A stretch of DNA of 64,000 nucleotides from Legionella birminghamensis. GTDB lineage: Bacteria > Pseudomonadota > Gammaproteobacteria > Legionellales > Legionellaceae. Below the pieces are notes generated by a model, which saw only the letters and a program-made list of their open reading frames with translations, was not told where the DNA came from and searched no databases. Positions 27,545 to 37,600 of this stretch are shown here, in pieces. The DNA is taken from the NCBI RefSeq assembly GCF_900452515.1, contig NZ_UGNW01000001.1, forward strand, positions 2,542,001-2,606,000, given 5' to 3'. A program made the position numbers and the translations under genes. Every line of letters begins with the position of its first letter. Position 1 is the first letter of the stretch.

Positions 27545-27564
27545 CCCGGTTGGGGGCAACCGGG
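27545..27564. terminator. Hairpin between convergent yggT and an orphan gene
   Basis: CCCGGTTG-GGGG-CAACCGGG is a perfect 8-bp stem with a 4-nt loop, 12 nt past the yggT stop and 12 nt past the stop of the opposing gene. It is probably a shared bidirectional terminator, though T-runs are absent. Confidence 0.6.
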
Positions 27565-27576
27565 GAGTATGGACAC

Positions 27577-28542
27577 TTATGAGGGACTATGTGTCTGTGG
27601 CTCTTCAGAATCATCGGCTTGCTGTTGTTCACTTGATTCTTCATTTACATCATTCGTATGTTTAGCCAATTCAAGCTCATGCCTGAGATTATCTGTCCTG
27701 GAAACAGATTCTGACTTGATAGTAAAAATTGCAGGAAGCGATAAGGATTTACAGATGTCATTTATCCAGCCTTTAAACCCCTGAGTTCTTTCAATCGACG
27801 CAGAAGACCCTACTGCTAATCCAATAGTATGCTGTATCTTGGTAGTTTTATCGGCATCATCTTCCAGAATGATCGACATCAGCTTACTAAACAAATTGAC
27901 CAGGATATGTTTTTCCTCAACCAGCAGATTTTCACTCGTCTGAGCAATACTTCTTCGCGTCAATAAGTAGTTAATATCTTTTGCCGTTTTGTCCAAATGC
28001 TCGTAGCTTGGATCGAGGCCTTTGGTCAATCCGGCCCACAACATCAATTCTTTGGCGCTCAAGGGAATACTTGTTTCTGCTATATCCTGACCGGTATCAA
28101 GGGTATCCTTCAACCCGCGTGCAACGGATATTATCTCATTCAAAAATATTTTTTCGCCGTTGTCCTCGCTTCCTGGCAGCAATGCTTCAGCGCGCTTGAT
28201 CAGTTGGCTAAGCTCCTCTCGTTGCGTTGCAGCAGGTATAATAATGACCAGTCCAGAGCTTTCTGCCATGAGCTGGTCATAGCGGGCAATGGTTCTATCT
28301 GCCACACCTAGCGCTTTGGTGTAATCATCTTTCATGATCAGATTGGTTTCAATTCCCGCATCATACATTTCCTGATCAATTTTTTCAGCTTTCAACATAT
28401 CGGCCAGGCCGCCATTTAGATCCATCTCCACATTCTGCAGCATTACCTCAGTGCCTTGTTTAATATCTGTGACTCTTTCCTTCTTGGCTGAAATTCCAGC
28501 ATTCACTTCAGCAGGATTTTTAATTTTGATTTTTAGTGGCAT
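27577..28542 (-). CDS. Orphan helical protein with acidic C-terminal tail
   Basis: A 321-aa protein of no family I recognise, starting MPLKIKIKNPAEVNAGIS. It is soluble-looking and predicted largely helical. The last 25 residues are rich in Glu, Gln, Asp and Ser (NEESSEQQQADDSEEPQTHS), resembling the glutamate-rich block near the C-terminus of many Dot/Icm substrates. There is no signal peptide. It stands alone, convergent with yggT. An effector role is only an inference from composition. Confidence 0.6.
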   Translation of the reverse strand: MPLKIKIKNPAEVNAGISAKKERVTDIKQGTEVMLQNVEMDLNGGLADMLKAEKIDQEMYDAGIETNLIMKDDYTKALGVADRTIARYDQLMAESSGLVIIIPAATQREELSQLIKRAEALLPGSEDNGEKIFLNEIISVARGLKDTLDTGQDIAETSIPLSAKELMLWAGLTKGLDPSYEHLDKTAKDINYLLTRRSIAQTSENLLVEEKHILVNLFSKLMSIILEDDADKTTKIQHTIGLAVGSSASIERTQGFKGWINDICKSLSLPAIFTIKSESVSRTDNLRHELELAKHTNDVNEESSEQQQADDSEEPQTHSPS

Positions 28543-28706
28543 AACTAACTTCTCTATTGGTTGCCTACCATAAAGTATAAAAAATAATTATGAAGTATTT
28601 ATTAACAGTGACTGAAATAAAAGATTTTTTTTTTTTATACGCTACAAATCAATAAATTTACGCTGCAGGGTATATACTGATTATGAGGGAACTTCAGGAG
28701 ACTGAA

Positions 28707-29300
28707 ATGGCCGCAAAAATTGCAGTAGCCGTAGGAACAATTATTTTCCCCTGCATCCTCTGGGCAGCTGATTCGGTGTACTGTCCGCAGAATCACGGGT
28801 ATATCAATGTAGGTATGACACAGGATCAGGTTATTGCTGCCTGCGGACAACCGCTAAGCCAGCAGAATTCCAATCGTCCTCTCATGCAAAAAATTCCTGC
28901 CCAGCAACTGTATTATAACAATGAGGGCGCGCCTACCGCTTTTTATGGCGTATGGAAGTTGCCTATTGGAAACAGTAATTATGGCAGCGCCCCCTTTCAG
29001 GGAACTGGTGGCGGTGTACAATTGCAGGTGGATGTAGTGAATAATCAGGTTCACGATATTGTTCTAAATGGCAATTCTACTAATGCCTTTTCAATCTGTG
29101 GCGGCACCAGTATTCAGGCAGGCGACCCGGTAGGTAAAGTATACGGTGCCTGCGGCAGTCCATCTATCGTCAATAATACCTTCATCGAAGTGCCTGTACA
29201 AAGTCAAACCAAACCGCAGATCTGGACCTATCAGCCTTCCCAGTATGGTCCGCCCATGTCCTTGACTTTTGTTGATGGCAAACTACAATCCATCGATTAA
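28707..29300 (+). CDS. Exported DUF2845-like protein with two GxxxxxVxxxCGxP repeats
   Basis: A 197-aa protein with a signal peptide (MAAKIAVAVGTIIFPCILWA, cleavage near AWAA-D). Two related motifs occur, G-M-T-Q-D-Q-V-I-A-A-C-G-Q-P near residue 36 and G-D-P-V-G-K-V-Y-G-A-C-G-S-P near residue 145, resembling the DUF2845/SmpA-like pattern of small envelope proteins. Cysteines before each motif suggest disulfides. The start is the ATG with AGGAG 6 nt upstream; eight extra upstream codons are discarded. A 94-aa orphan follows 20 nt later. Confidence 0.75.
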   Translation: MAAKIAVAVGTIIFPCILWAADSVYCPQNHGYINVGMTQDQVIAACGQPLSQQNSNRPLMQKIPAQQLYYNNEGAPTAFYGVWKLPIGNSNYGSAPFQGTGGGVQLQVDVVNNQVHDIVLNGNSTNAFSICGGTSIQAGDPVGKVYGACGSPSIVNNTFIEVPVQSQTKPQIWTYQPSQYGPPMSLTFVDGKLQSID

Positions 29301-29320
29301 TGTCTTCCTGAGGGTTTTAA

Positions 29321-29605
29321 ATGAGTGAAACAATCGATGATTTAACGATCGCATTTAGCGAAAACGGTACAGAAACTACGCGCGAACTGGATAAATACGT
29401 TTTATCAAAAGGCGCCTGGACGACCATCATGTTCAAATACCAGGATTGGGACAATGCCAAGAACGATTTTGGCCCTGTCAAATATTCCATCAGACGCTAC
29501 CAGAAAAGAAATAACCAGTTTTGGATGAAGTCAAAATTTAATATTTCCAGTGAGGATCAGGCCAAAAAAATTGTGGAAGTCCTGAATCAATGGCTGGCAG
29601 TCTAG
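29321..29605 (+). CDS. Small conserved-looking cytosolic protein of unknown function
   Basis: A 94-aa protein (MSETIDDLTIAFSENGTETT...), with GAGGG upstream of the ATG. Aromatic-rich middle (MFKYQDWDNAKNDFGPVKYSI) and a C-terminal helix (EDQAKKIVEVLNQWL). The composition and short spacing to the preceding exported protein support a real gene and a shared transcript. I cannot assign a family. REP-like repeats follow directly after the stop. Confidence 0.65.
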   Translation: MSETIDDLTIAFSENGTETTRELDKYVLSKGAWTTIMFKYQDWDNAKNDFGPVKYSIRRYQKRNNQFWMKSKFNISSEDQAKKIVEVLNQWLAV

Positions 29606-29609
29606 TGTC

Positions 29610-29735
29610 CGTCTTTGCGAACAACGTGAAGCAAACCAGGCTTTAGTGCCTCATTCTGGTTCCGTTCTGCTTCGCTATGCTCGCAATGACGGGTGAATTT
29701 GGCCTCGTCTTTGCGAACGAAGTGAAGCAATCCAG
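29610..29735. repeat. REP-like repeat (two copies)
   Basis: The first copy, 29610-29693, begins GTCTTTGCGAACAACGTGAAGC and ends with the inverted half CTTCGCTATGCTCGCAATGACGG. The second, 29706-29735, is a left half, CGTCTTTGCGAACGAAGTG plus AAGCAATCCAG. The family is an imperfect palindrome found also at 37704-37869 and 39771-39860. Confidence 0.8.
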
Positions 29736-29842
29736 TTCCATACCTTTCACATTTTTATCAATGCACTAAATACTTGCTTAATAAACACTTAATATTATTT
29801 TTATATAATCGGCTATATTTATGTACATTAATTATTTGTAAT

Positions 29843-31624
29843 ATGTCAAAAATTGTTATAGTAGGCGCTGGTTTAGGCGGCCTATATACAGCGAATCGAT
29901 TAATTAATGAAAAAGTTAATCCTGAGAATATAGTACTTATCGATCGCCGTATCGGTATTTACACCAGACCTGGACATATCAATAAGTCTACATTTACTAA
30001 AGTTCAGGATAAAACAGGGATTGATACCAGCAATCACTCACCCGCTTGCCATATAAAAGAGCTGGAACGTTTCATGTACGAGTTCCTCCAATCAACGGGA
30101 TGCCTTTTTCTAAACGAGACCTTTATTGATATGAAACCGGCAAAGGAAGGCCAGGAATATGGTGTAATCACTGTTAGCAATGATGGTACCCAGCATGTTT
30201 ATCCTGCAAATTATGTGTATGACTGCTCGGGATATAGAGGAGTCGTCGCACAGGCAGTAAATAACTTTCAGCAGAAACAAAAACTTGACGAAGTCTTTAT
30301 ACCCAGTCCTCTTGTTGATCTCAACCCCATTCCTGATCATTTAATAGCCCAGATTATCGTCGCTGATTCTGAGTCAATAAAAAATTTCTTTAGTCTGGAA
30401 AGTACAGATGCGGTTCCCTCTGATTATAAATTCCATAAATCTCCTGAACAAAATATAGCGGCACGAGAAGCGCTGCGAACACTTGGCTGGCATTATGAGG
30501 CGTTTCCTACTTTTTATACTTACTCAAGGGAAGCCAAAGGAAAAGTCTGTGCCTACATGGAGGCGCCGCCTGATTTACCCGAAGCGAAACAACAGGAGTG
30601 GCTTAATTTATTGCTAGGCATTAACAGCAGAGGGAGAGTCGCTAGCTACACCCCTTTAAAACCAGCTGTTAAATATGAAGATAAACCAAGAATTATGAGC
30701 TTTCGTAATAAGATTCATGTATCGAATCGCGCCACCTTTAAATCCCCCGCCCTTCCAACAGTCCTCATTGGTTTTGACGCATTAAAAGGCACTGATTACC
30801 GCACTGCGTCCGGCGTTGATTGCGGGATCGATTGTTTTGAAATCATGCTCATGCATACTAAAGTCAATAACGGATCAATTGAATCTATTGACCTGAAGGC
30901 GATTGAAAAAGACGTTTTTAAGTTAATCGATGGCGAGTATAAAAGCAATCTGACTCTATTGCTGCAAAACCGACAGAAATCTATTATCAGTGCTTACAAT
31001 TATTTCAGCCATCTTTACGAAACCGCTGCGGCAAAACTATCCGTATCTGAGAAAAAAAATTATATTTCCATAGCCACCAGGCTTGCTGTCCAGGCAGCTG
31101 CTGGCCGATTTGCAGCTATTGAAATTCGAGTTAAAGACGATCCAATTGCAAGCCTCGAAATACTTAATAAAGCTTTAAAATCAACTTTAAGAGTTCAAAC
31201 CCTTTTGGGTAAGAGTGAAACTGAAATCTACTATAAAAATAATGAACGACTACAAAAGGTCATTCAGTGTATTCGCCTGGAATTAGAGGATAAAAATTTA
31301 GAATTTGAATTGGATTTACTGGCTCTTGATCCGGACCTGGCTAACGATAGCAGCCATACTCAGCGATTAAACGACTTGTTTAAACGTTTAGAACAAAATT
31401 TTAATCAGTTAAATGCTAGTCTTGCTTATAAAACGGTTCTAAAGAAAATCAGCGTTATAAGAAGTCGCATCAACCCATATTTGCAAGGCGCCAATCCAGG
31501 GGTTAATACACAAACATCTGGGCAGTTGTTTTCAGATACAGGCTATTCATCTGCCTTCTTCCAGGCTCCGAGCACTATTACTACTGAAAAGTTCGGTTCT
31601 TCAGCGACAATAATTCCTGGCTAA
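29843..31624 (+). CDS. FAD/NAD-binding protein with long helical C-terminus, candidate effector
   Basis: A 593-aa protein starting MSKIVIVGAGLGGLYTANRL, a Rossmann G-x-G-x-x-G dinucleotide site followed by an acidic residue in VLIDRR (D38 region). The first 330 residues look like a flavin-dependent monooxygenase or oxidoreductase, including V-Y-D-C-S-G-Y-R-G and the late D-A-L-K-G-T-D-Y-R. The C-terminal 250 residues are helical and charged with no known domain. The ATG is chosen because the upstream 23 codons are hydrophobic noise; no strong RBS is seen. The tail composition suggests a host-directed role, unproven. Confidence 0.65.
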   Translation: MSKIVIVGAGLGGLYTANRLINEKVNPENIVLIDRRIGIYTRPGHINKSTFTKVQDKTGIDTSNHSPACHIKELERFMYEFLQSTGCLFLNETFIDMKPAKEGQEYGVITVSNDGTQHVYPANYVYDCSGYRGVVAQAVNNFQQKQKLDEVFIPSPLVDLNPIPDHLIAQIIVADSESIKNFFSLESTDAVPSDYKFHKSPEQNIAAREALRTLGWHYEAFPTFYTYSREAKGKVCAYMEAPPDLPEAKQQEWLNLLLGINSRGRVASYTPLKPAVKYEDKPRIMSFRNKIHVSNRATFKSPALPTVLIGFDALKGTDYRTASGVDCGIDCFEIMLMHTKVNNGSIESIDLKAIEKDVFKLIDGEYKSNLTLLLQNRQKSIISAYNYFSHLYETAAAKLSVSEKKNYISIATRLAVQAAAGRFAAIEIRVKDDPIASLEILNKALKSTLRVQTLLGKSETEIYYKNNERLQKVIQCIRLELEDKNLEFELDLLALDPDLANDSSHTQRLNDLFKRLEQNFNQLNASLAYKTVLKKISVIRSRINPYLQGANPGVNTQTSGQLFSDTGYSSAFFQAPSTITTEKFGSSATIIPG

Positions 31625-31780
31625 GAGTCGACGGAAGGACGGGCTTCCCAAACATAGCGATGAATATTTCACTGAATAAACAGGCCTGGATATATCTCTG
31701 TTTAAAAATACATTTATCGCCTGTTAAAAATAGGGTAATCCTCCGCCCATTTAGATCCAGAATCAAGTATTCGTCCAGAT

Positions 31781-33502
31781 TCATTTTTGGTTCAACTTCA
31801 TGTTTTCAATTGTTTCGAGGGTAATCTTTTGAAATTTTTCTGGTGTTAATTCATGAGACTTATCCTCCGGATCTCCATTATGTATTAAAACTTCTTCATA
31901 TGAATTTTTACCGAGTAAGGTAAATAAGTTATTAAGTTCTGGAATTGATAAATTGAGTAAGGATGCATTTTCTTCAGGCATCGTTGGATTAATTTTTTTT
32001 GAAGCCTGCATTTCATAAGCGTAGGCAATTCCTATTAATAGGCCCTCATGAAATTGCTTACCCACCAGCTCAACTCCCACAGGCATGCCAGCGCTATAAC
32101 CCACATTTATACTGATGGAAGGAAGACCAGAGTTAGAAGAGACTGGAGCACGCCAGGTATTGACGCTCATTGCTTCATAGGTCGCAGTTCCATGGGTCGT
32201 TATTGGTATCAGTAAAGCATCCAGTTTATGTTCGTTCATAATCCTGTGGACATAGATTTTATTTTTGGCAAATATCGATTCTGCTTTTTGATAGGTCGTG
32301 CTGCCCTTGTTTGCCATGTTCTTGAAAAAGCGAATACATTCTTTATTGGTTCCAAAATTTCGCGTGCGATTAGATTCACAAATATCCTGAAAATTTTTCC
32401 TGGTTGAGGGAAAGGAAGCCAGGTATGCATTGACATCCTGAAGCTCCCCTGCCTGGTTATTTTTTCGATCGTTATTAAACAATGGGAGATCAATATCAAT
32501 GAAAGTGGCACCCATTTTATGCATGTCTTGAGTTGCGCTTTGTACTATTTTTAAAATGCGGCCTGGCATGTTTTCGAATGGTTTAATGCCGTTGACATTA
32601 TGCACAATACCAATCCGTTTATTCATTAAGCCGTTCCTGTTCAAAAACTGCTTGTAGCTTTCTATTCTGGGAATATCAAGCGTTTTGGGATCCTGTGGAT
32701 CGGGTTTGGCAATGATATCCAATACAAGGGCGAGCTCCTCTGTGGATTTTGCTATAGGCCCCGCAGTGCCATCCAGATTCCCCATAGGGAAAATACCCTG
32801 TTGACTAATTAAGCCGGTGCTCGGACGTAATCCAACTAATCCATGGAATGCTGCCGGGATTCTTACTGAGCCACTGTTATCAGTACCAATACCCAGTACA
32901 GCAAAACTGGCACTGACAGCGGCTGCAGGTCCACCGCTGGATCCGCCAGGATTTTTATTGGGATTGAAAGCATTACCCATTCGACCACTACGGCTGCTTA
33001 TCCCGATCATGCCCCAGGCAAACTCGTCCATTCCGCCTTTTCCCAGGATAATAGCGCCTGCCTTACGTAAATTGCTCACCAGAAACGCATCACGAACAGG
33101 CTGACTTCCCAATAAAGCATAGGAACCAGAGGTTGTCGTTGTATCAAACGAATCAATATTATCTTTTAATATGACTGGAATGCAGTGAAGTGCCCCAGTG
33201 AGTTTGCCGGACTGTTTAAAAGCAGCGTCTAATTGCTGCGCCTCCACCAGAACTGAAGGGTTTAGCTCAGTCCAGGCATTGATTGGGGCAGCGCTTCTGG
33301 CACTTAAGTTATATTTTTTTATACGCTCAATATATGCAGCCACAAGATCAAAGCAGGTCATTTGATGATTTTGAATGGCATCATGAATAGAGTGAATGCT
33401 TACAGACTCTAATTGGGGTTGATTAATCTTTTGCGGTCGGGAAAAGGAGGCTCCACTAAAGGCTAATGGAATAAGTAACAGTGGAATAAAGCGATATCTC
33501 AT
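31781..33502 (-). CDS. Exported amidase (amidase signature family)
   Basis: A 573-aa protein with a signal peptide (MRYRFIPLLLIPLAFSGAS). The amidase-signature triad is visible: Lys in PVILKDNID, the Ser-rich loop G-G-S-S-G-G-P-A-A-A, and the nucleophile region G-T-D-N-S-G-S-V-R-I-P-A (the usual GTDTGGSIR with changes). The family hydrolyses amide bonds, from Glu-tRNA amides to indole acetamide. Export and the low similarity to GatA argue for a scavenging or host-facing role. It stands alone on the minus strand, divergent from an RND adaptor. Confidence 0.88.
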   Translation of the reverse strand: MRYRFIPLLLIPLAFSGASFSRPQKINQPQLESVSIHSIHDAIQNHQMTCFDLVAAYIERIKKYNLSARSAAPINAWTELNPSVLVEAQQLDAAFKQSGKLTGALHCIPVILKDNIDSFDTTTTSGSYALLGSQPVRDAFLVSNLRKAGAIILGKGGMDEFAWGMIGISSRSGRMGNAFNPNKNPGGSSGGPAAAVSASFAVLGIGTDNSGSVRIPAAFHGLVGLRPSTGLISQQGIFPMGNLDGTAGPIAKSTEELALVLDIIAKPDPQDPKTLDIPRIESYKQFLNRNGLMNKRIGIVHNVNGIKPFENMPGRILKIVQSATQDMHKMGATFIDIDLPLFNNDRKNNQAGELQDVNAYLASFPSTRKNFQDICESNRTRNFGTNKECIRFFKNMANKGSTTYQKAESIFAKNKIYVHRIMNEHKLDALLIPITTHGTATYEAMSVNTWRAPVSSNSGLPSISINVGYSAGMPVGVELVGKQFHEGLLIGIAYAYEMQASKKINPTMPEENASLLNLSIPELNNLFTLLGKNSYEEVLIHNGDPEDKSHELTPEKFQKITLETIENMKLNQK

Positions 33503-33632
33503 ATTTTCATTTCCCGGATTAATCAGCCTGGATCATAACACGTAGCCCCGATAAGCAAAGCGCATCAAGGTTTCCCATTGCCGCAACTTGCTTTATAATA
33601 ATCCGATCAGCTAAACATTCCAGGATCCTCGC

Positions 33633-34694
33633 ATGAAATCTCGGTTTTCACTTTTGCTTTTGACTGGCCTGGCAGCAATTTCATTTTTTTACTTCAAGTT
33701 TGCAATTTCCGGTAAACAACATACCCAACCACAAGCACCAGTCGTTACAGTTGAAACTGCTCATGTGACTGAACGCATTTTAGCTGAACAGTTTGAGACT
33801 CTGGGCAGTCTGTCGAGCATGGATAATATCGATATCAGTTCAGAAATTGCCGGGCAAATTGTTGCTATTCATTTTCAGCCCGGTGCTTTGGTAAAAAAAG
33901 ACACCCTGCTCATTCAACTGGACAATACGGTTATGAAAAGCCAGCTGGCCAGTGCCAAAGCCAGCCTCGCATTAAGTGAGACTAATTATAAACGCACCAA
34001 AGAGCTGGCACAGAAAAGCCTTGCTTCCGCCCAGGCACTTGATCGGACATTAGCCGATCTGCGCGAGAAACGAAATGCGGTAAAAGTAAAACAGGCGCAA
34101 CTGGAAAAGCTCAACCTGCGTGCACCCTTCACTGGTACCCTGGGCTCGAAACAGGTCAGTGTTGGGCAATATGTCAAAGTAGGGCAGCCTCTGGTTCATC
34201 TGGTAGCCAACCAGCAGCTGCGCGTAGAATACAATGTGCCGGAAAGACTTCTGCCCCGCCTTCATAATGGGCAACGTGTCCGGGTTAGTTCAGACGCCTT
34301 TCCCAATACTTTTTTTATTGGAAAAGTGAATTATCTGGCTCCCACGGTGGATAAAGACACGCGCACGATTGCTGTAGAAGCATTGATTGATAACAGCAAA
34401 AACCAGCTCTCTGCCGGTTTATTCGTCAGGGTCAAACACCAGTTGGGTTTAGCCAGAAAACGGCTGCTTGTTCCTGAGGAAAGCCTAATACCAACCATCA
34501 GCGGGCAGAAAATTTTTGTGCTTCGCGGGGATAAAGCGATCACTGTGCGTGTGAAAACAGGCACGCACCATGCCGCTATGACAGAAATCTGCCAGGGTTT
34601 GAAAGCGGATGACATCATTATTGTCCGTGGCCAGCATAAATTGAAAGAAGGCAGCAAGGTTATTGCCGTTAATCACATCAGGAGTCCGAGGTGA
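33633..34694 (+). CDS. RND efflux periplasmic adaptor (MexA/AcrA type)
   Basis: A 353-aa membrane-fusion protein anchored by an N-terminal hydrophobic segment (LLLLTGLAAISFFYFKFAIS). It contains the barrel-sandwich (lipoyl-like) halves, G-S-L-S-S-M-D-N-I-D-I-S-S-E-I-A-G and L-R-A-P-F-T-G-T-L-G, around an alpha hairpin at about 95-145. Its stop overlaps the pump gene start by 4 nt (GTGA), so the two are coupled. No outer-membrane channel gene is adjacent, so a shared TolC is likely. Confidence 0.93.
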   Translation: MKSRFSLLLLTGLAAISFFYFKFAISGKQHTQPQAPVVTVETAHVTERILAEQFETLGSLSSMDNIDISSEIAGQIVAIHFQPGALVKKDTLLIQLDNTVMKSQLASAKASLALSETNYKRTKELAQKSLASAQALDRTLADLREKRNAVKVKQAQLEKLNLRAPFTGTLGSKQVSVGQYVKVGQPLVHLVANQQLRVEYNVPERLLPRLHNGQRVRVSSDAFPNTFFIGKVNYLAPTVDKDTRTIAVEALIDNSKNQLSAGLFVRVKHQLGLARKRLLVPEESLIPTISGQKIFVLRGDKAITVRVKTGTHHAAMTEICQGLKADDIIIVRGQHKLKEGSKVIAVNHIRSPR

Positions 34695-37600
34695 CTTTTC
34701 CAGAACATTGCATCAAGCGCCCTGTATTCACTATTGTTCTAACCCTCATGATTGTCATTACCGGTCTTTTGCATTTCGCCAAACTGTCACTGCGTCATCT
34801 ACCCAATATTGAGAAACCCTCTATCACCATTAACACTGAATTTGATGGGGCAAGCCCCGAGTTGGTTGAAAAAGAAATTACCATTCCGGTTGAAAACATG
34901 TTATCCAGCATTTCGGGTGTAGACAGCCTGCGTTCAACCAGTCTGCTTGGAAAAAGCCGTGTGACCATCGACTTTCAATTAGGGGTGGACATTAATGAGG
35001 CGATCAGCGATATCCGCAATAAAATGTCATCGCTGCAGACCCACTTGCCTTTGGGGAGCCATGCACCTGTCGTCAATAAAAACGATTCTGATGCCAATCC
35101 CGTGGTGGTGCTTGGTTTCCATGATGCGAGAAAAAATCCGCTTGAAATTACCGATTATATTTCCAGGAATATCAAACCGGTTTTGCAGGAAATTCAGGGA
35201 GTTGGCGAGGTCAGTTTCCACGGCGGTCGAAATTATGCGGTAAAAATTGCACTCGATCCGGTCAAGATGGCTGCCCGCCAGATTACTGTTGCCGAAATAA
35301 AAAACGCACTTGCACAACAGAATATCGACGTTCCCAGCGGGCAGATTAAAAGTGCGAACCGCTATTATACAGTTGTGACCCATGCGCGGCTGCAGAATGC
35401 CAGAAAATTCTCGGAACTGGTCATTGCGCAGCGGAACCATCAGTTAATCCGTTTAAGTGAAGTTGCATCTGTCACCGTCGGCAGTGAAAATGAAGATAAT
35501 TTATTACGAATCAATGGCAAACCGGCAGTAGGTCTGGCTATTTTAGCCCAATCCAATGCTAACCCGGTGGATGTTGCCAAAGCCGTTCGTAAAAGTTTAC
35601 TGCGTATGGAGAAAACGTTTCCTGAAGGCTTCAAGGCAGAGATCGTTTTTGATTCGACAAGCTTTATTAAAGCGTCTATCCATGAAGTGTATTGGACTTT
35701 TTTTGAAGCGTCTTTATTTGTGGGATTGGTTGTTCTTTTGTTTCTTGGGAGTATTCGCGCGGCACTGATACCTATTGTAACTATCCCAATCTGCCTGATT
35801 GGCTGCTTCTGGCCGATGTACTGGCTTGGGTTTGAGCTTAACTCATTAACCCTGCTGGCAATGGTGTTAGCCATTGGATTAGTGGTTGATGATGCCATTG
35901 TGGTATTGGAAAATTGTCATCGGCATATACAAAATGGCTTGTCCCCTATCCGCGCTGCCATCAAAGGCAGCAATGAAATCGTATTTGCCATTCTAGCAAT
36001 GACCATCACCCTCGCAGCAGTCTATGCGCCCATGGGTTTCGTTAACGGTTTTACCGGTAAACTTTTTTTCCAGTTCGGGGCCACCTTGTCGATCTGTGTT
36101 TTATTATCTGGGTTAGTAGCCTTAAGTCTTTCGCCAATGATGTGCTCACAATTGCTCGATAATAAGGAAAGCCGCTACAGTCACTTACTCAATCATTTTT
36201 TTAGCCGGCTTGGCGAACGTTACAGCGAGAGTCTAATCCGGATGCTGCATCGCCCATACCGCCTATCCCTGATTCTTGCGGCATCCTGTCTGCTTGGTTT
36301 TTTCTGTTACCATCAATTGGGGGCCGAACTCGCCCCTGTTGAAGATCAATCCTATATCATTGGACCTGTTGCCTCACCCACCAACGCAAGTACGGAATAT
36401 ACTGATCACTACAGCCGGGAACTGGAAGCTATTTATGAATCCGTACCTGAGCAGGTCAATTATTTTGTTTCAGTAAAACCTTCTTCAGCATTTACCATTT
36501 TAAAACTACGCCCCTGGCATGAGCGCTCACGTTCGCAAAAAGAGATCAGCGATGAGCTCAGTGAAAAAATGCAGAAATTAACCGGGGTCAATGTATACCC
36601 GGTAAGCCCCAACCCCCTTGGCAATCGCGGCGGAAGCAGCAATCAGTTCAGTTTGGCCATCATGGGGAATACCAGTTACAAGCGTTTAAATGAAATTAGT
36701 AATGACGTGGTTAAGTCCCTCAGTGAATTTCCACAACTCAGGCATGTTAAAAATAATCTTGCCCTGGACAGCGAGCAGGTGAATATTGAAATCGACAGGC
36801 AGCTTGCTGCTGATCTCGACGTTAATCTGGCACAGGTGGCCGAATTGCTCTCCACCATGCTTGGCGGCAGCAATCCGGTCAATTTTAATTATGATGGACA
36901 AACCTACAAAGTCATTTTACAGCTAAAACATTCGCAGCGGCGCGATATTGCCATTCTCAACAAACTCTATGTGAAAAGCGGTCGGCATAAAATGGTGCCT
37001 TTGTCCACATTAATTGATGTAAGCCATTCCATTGGCCCAGATAGCCTGCCCCATTTGAATCGTTTAAGAACATCGAGCATCAGTGCTGAATTGGCTCCCG
37101 GTGCTCATTTAAATGAGGTAATCGATAAAATTCAGGATCTGCTGGAAAAGAAATTGCCTGATGACATCCAGTTCCGCTTTACTGGAACCGCCAAGGATTA
37201 TCTTGAATCCTCTGGAAGCAGCATCTATGCAATGCTTCTGGCATTGCTCTTTATCTATTTGGTTCTTTCTGCGCAATTTGAAAGTTTTATCGATCCGCTC
37301 ATTGTTCTATTAAGTGTTCCGCTGTGTCTCGTAGGCGCTTTATTGACCCTGTATTTAACGCACCAAACCATCTCCCTTTACACCAATATCGGCATGGTAA
37401 CCCTTGTGGGCCTGATTACCAAACATGGCATTATGATTACTGAATTTGCCAACCAGAAAATCCAGGAAGGGATGGATAAGTTTAATGCAGTGATCGAAAG
37501 TGCAAAAATCAGGTTACGCCCTATTTTAATGACAACCATGGCCATGCTGCTCGGCGCCCTCCCGCTCGCCCTGGCAACAGGCGCTGGTGCTGAAAGCCGC

